From Clostridiaceae bacterium (GTDB lineage: Bacteria > Bacillota > Clostridia > DSM-8532): a stretch of DNA of 64,000 nt. The position numbers and the translations under genes are program-made. The DNA is taken from positions 1 to 64,000 of the forward strand of contig JAAYKJ010000004.1 of assembly GCA_012522505.1 (NCBI GenBank). The letters run 5' to 3'. Shown piece by piece: positions 61,461-64,000 of the stretch (the first letter of the stretch is position 1; the number at the start of each line of letters is the position of its first letter). The notes under the pieces were generated by a model. The model was not told where the DNA came from. It did no database searches and saw nothing but the letters and a program-made list of their open reading frames with translations.

Positions 61461-61477
61461 TCTTCTGAGGTGATATT

Positions 61478-62923
61478 TTGCGTAAAAAGAAAGCGCAAGG
61501 CATTGATTTGCAGTCGATTCAAAAAAGGTTGAAGGATTGTCCCGATGTGAGGCAAAAAAATGTCTTCATTGAGGGGCAGCATGAAGCATGGTTCTTTTAT
61601 GTTTATGAAAATATTGACAGAGATTTGATTCAAAGGGATTTTATTGCCCCGATAATGAATATGAGTTCTAAGCAGTTATCCGATTCAAAAGTTATTCAAA
61701 ATCTTGCCCTCGACTCAATAAAACTGGTTTATGATGTGGACGAAGTAATAACAGAGATTTTTTCCGGCAGCACCGTATTTGTTTTTGAGCTGATTCCGTA
61801 TGCGATATCCTGTAAAATCGATAAGGTTGAAAAGCGCACTCCGGATGAGCCTGCTACAGAAAAAAACATCCGGGGGCCTCACGAAGGATTCATTGAGGTA
61901 TTGGATGTAAATATCGGTATACTAAGAAGAAAAATACGTAACGATGCGCTAAAGTTCAAAACTGTCACATTGGGGAGCATTACCAAACAAACCGCTGCAA
62001 TCGTTTATCTTGAAGGAATCGCCAATATGGATTTGGTTGAAGGTTTGTATGAAAACATCAGTTCAATAAAACTGGATGGTCTTCCAGCAATCGGATATCT
62101 GGAACAAAGCATTATTACTCATCCCAACTCACTGTTTCCTCAGTTTTTATCTACGGAAAGGCCGGATAAAGCCATGGCAGCTCTGCTTGAAGGCAGAATA
62201 GTTGTAATGATGGAGGGAACCCCCGTTGTTCTCATAGCACCTGTGACCTTTATTTCTTTTTTTCAGGTGCTTGATGATTACAGCACACCCTGGGTACTTG
62301 GCAGCTTTTTACGTGCTGTCAGAATCATCGGAGGGATATTCATCGCAGTGTTTATGCCCGCTTTATACATTGCCATAACATCCTTTCACTATTATGCTGT
62401 TCCTCTGGAACTGCTGCTGAATCTGGCTAAGTCGAGAATCGAGGTTCCCTTTCCCCCAATTATTGAAATTTTGATTCTTGAGATAACGGTAGAGTTAATT
62501 CGTGAAGCAGCGATAAGACTACCTACTTATATTGGAACAGCGATAAGCGTGTTTGCAGGCCTGGTTATTGGCCAGGCTGCCGTTGAAGCAGGAATAGTCA
62601 GTAACCTTGTTATTGTAATTGTTGCCGCTACTGCAACTGCATCCTATGTTATTCCATCGACAGATATGGCACTATCCATTCGGGTTATCCGATTTATCTT
62701 TATGCTTTCTGCATCCGTGTTTGGAATTATTGGTATTATGGTATGCACCACCTTCACTGTAGGTCACATTATTGCCCTTGATTCTTTGGGGCAACCCTAT
62801 TTTACCCCATTCTCACCTTTTTCCTTGAGCGGATTAAAGGACAGTATTATCAGGGTATCCCTCAGCAAACAAAAGAAAAGACCGGCAGAAACCAAATCGC
62901 CTAAAAAAGTCAGGGGTGAATGA
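61478..62923 (+). CDS. GerA-family spore germination protein, A subunit
   Basis: RDFIAPIMNMSSKQLSDS, EGRIVVMMEGTPVVLIAPVTFISFFQVLDDYSTPW, IEVPFPPIIEILILEITVELIREAAIRLP; TTG start with GAGGTG RBS. Confidence 0.94.
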   Translation: MRKKKAQGIDLQSIQKRLKDCPDVRQKNVFIEGQHEAWFFYVYENIDRDLIQRDFIAPIMNMSSKQLSDSKVIQNLALDSIKLVYDVDEVITEIFSGSTVFVFELIPYAISCKIDKVEKRTPDEPATEKNIRGPHEGFIEVLDVNIGILRRKIRNDALKFKTVTLGSITKQTAAIVYLEGIANMDLVEGLYENISSIKLDGLPAIGYLEQSIITHPNSLFPQFLSTERPDKAMAALLEGRIVVMMEGTPVVLIAPVTFISFFQVLDDYSTPWVLGSFLRAVRIIGGIFIAVFMPALYIAITSFHYYAVPLELLLNLAKSRIEVPFPPIIEILILEITVELIREAAIRLPTYIGTAISVFAGLVIGQAAVEAGIVSNLVIVIVAATATASYVIPSTDMALSIRVIRFIFMLSASVFGIIGIMVCTTFTVGHIIALDSLGQPYFTPFSPFSLSGLKDSIIRVSLSKQKKRPAETKSPKKVRGE

Positions 62924-62926
62924 ATA

Positions 62927-64000
62927 TTGAGAGGAGCCAATGCAATTTCCTCCAAGCAGATGGCACTGTACACCTTTGTGTGCCAAACAGGTATAGGCAG
63001 CATTATTCTTCCATCAGCATTGGCAAAAGATGTAGGCCATGATGGTTGGATTTCAATTATGATAACGGGGGTTTTGGCGATTGCCGTGGCGGCATTGCTT
63101 GCATTGTTGCTAAAGAAAAACTCTGTAAAAGGTATACTGGACATAAACAAAGCAATATTCGGAAGAATAATCGGCACAGGCTTGAATGTTTTGATTTTCA
63201 CCTATTTACTTGCCGCAGCGTCCGCAGGAGCCAATATTTTTTTATTTTTTCTAAGAATATCATTTTTTCCCTTAACACCGCCATTGGTTATGTCAATACT
63301 ACTTCTGATACCCTCTTTCTACATGGTGTGGTATGGCCTTAAAACGACAGCTAGATTTAAGGTATGTACTCTTTTTTCTTATTTTTCTATGCTGATCTAT
63401 ATTATCTTAATCAATAAGAACATCCGGCTAACTTTCCTTATGCCGGTTGGTGAAGCAGGTATTAAACCATTACTGTATAGTATCAAGACAAGTTACTTTT
63501 CATTTGTTGGTTTAGAGCTAATTGCCATATTCTATTCCGAAATAACCGACAAGGACAAAGCATTAAAATGGCATGTATTTGCTAACCTTTTCAGCATGAT
63601 GTTTCTTGCAATTGTTACTGCAACCAGTACTGCAGTATTCGGAGAAAAGTTTTTACCCGTCCAAAGTATAACCATGTTCAATTTATTTAGAGTTTATAGT
63701 ATGAAGGTTTTAGAAAGAGTTGATTTGTATATTATAGGATTATGGTTTTTTGCCCTGAGTTGTTCAGTAAGGGCCTATATTATGGCTTCCTGGTATAGCC
63801 TTGTTAAGATATGCAAAGAAAAGAAAAAGCCATTTGTATATGTGTTATTCATTATTCTGCTTATAGCCATAAGCAGAATACCGAGAGACATCAATCAATC
63901 AATCCGTTTTTTAGACATCATAAATTATTCAAGTATGGGCATAACAACTTTATTTATTTTATGCCTGATTATCGCTGCGGTAAAAATGAAAGGTGGTAAG
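62927..64000 (+). CDS. GerB-family spore germination permease (B subunit), truncated by the window end
   Basis: frame from TTG at 62927 reads RGANAISSKQMALYTFVCQTGIGSIILPSALAKDVGHDGWISIMITGVLAIAVAALL... to the window edge; no stop in window, so absent from the ORF track. Confidence 0.88.
   Translation, partial: MRGANAISSKQMALYTFVCQTGIGSIILPSALAKDVGHDGWISIMITGVLAIAVAALLALLLKKNSVKGILDINKAIFGRIIGTGLNVLIFTYLLAAASAGANIFLFFLRISFFPLTPPLVMSILLLIPSFYMVWYGLKTTARFKVCTLFSYFSMLIYIILINKNIRLTFLMPVGEAGIKPLLYSIKTSYFSFVGLELIAIFYSEITDKDKALKWHVFANLFSMMFLAIVTATSTAVFGEKFLPVQSITMFNLFRVYSMKVLERVDLYIIGLWFFALSCSVRAYIMASWYSLVKICKEKKKPFVYVLFIILLIAISRIPRDINQSIRFLDIINYSSMGITTLFILCLIIAAVKMKGGK

Noticed and set aside
63046-63342. 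98 aa + ORF in the track
   Set aside because: Out of frame within the GerB-family permease, whose true frame starts at 62927 and runs off the window

Overview
The window is a chromosomal segment of an endospore-forming member of the Clostridia (Firmicutes). Coding is dense and mostly housekeeping or sporulation: metF, a spoIVFB-type M50 protease pair, a his cluster with purC inserted (hisZGDCB-purC-HA), a type IIA topoisomerase pair, clpX-clpP-tig, SRP RNA, spoVT, prsA-like/mfd/pth/prs, spoVG, murC, spoIIE, pcrA, a tagA-like glycosyltransferase, mazF-alr-nnr, a VanW protein, a DtxR/feoA/feoB locus, and the start of a gerA-type germination operon. I saw no CRISPR array, prophage, transposase or tRNA. 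The most unusual material is non-coding: (1) a structured RNA-like element in two strongly conserved copies (39.35 kb, 58.39 kb) plus a shortened third copy (36.57 kb), all on the + strand; (2) a separate ~55 bp dispersed hairpin repeat in three intergenic regions; (3) a ~300 nt independently terminated structured ncRNA candidate at 6.0-6.3 kb (minus strand). Other points: a frameshifted 2-hydroxyacid dehydrogenase, a 3'-truncated feoB that runs into the gerA promoter region, a solitary mazF with its own promoter and no adjacent antitoxin, a very short SpoIVFA-position protein, and near-consensus LexA, Spo0A, sigma-H, sigma-E and sigma-G sites. All family names come from reading the sequence; no database search was run.
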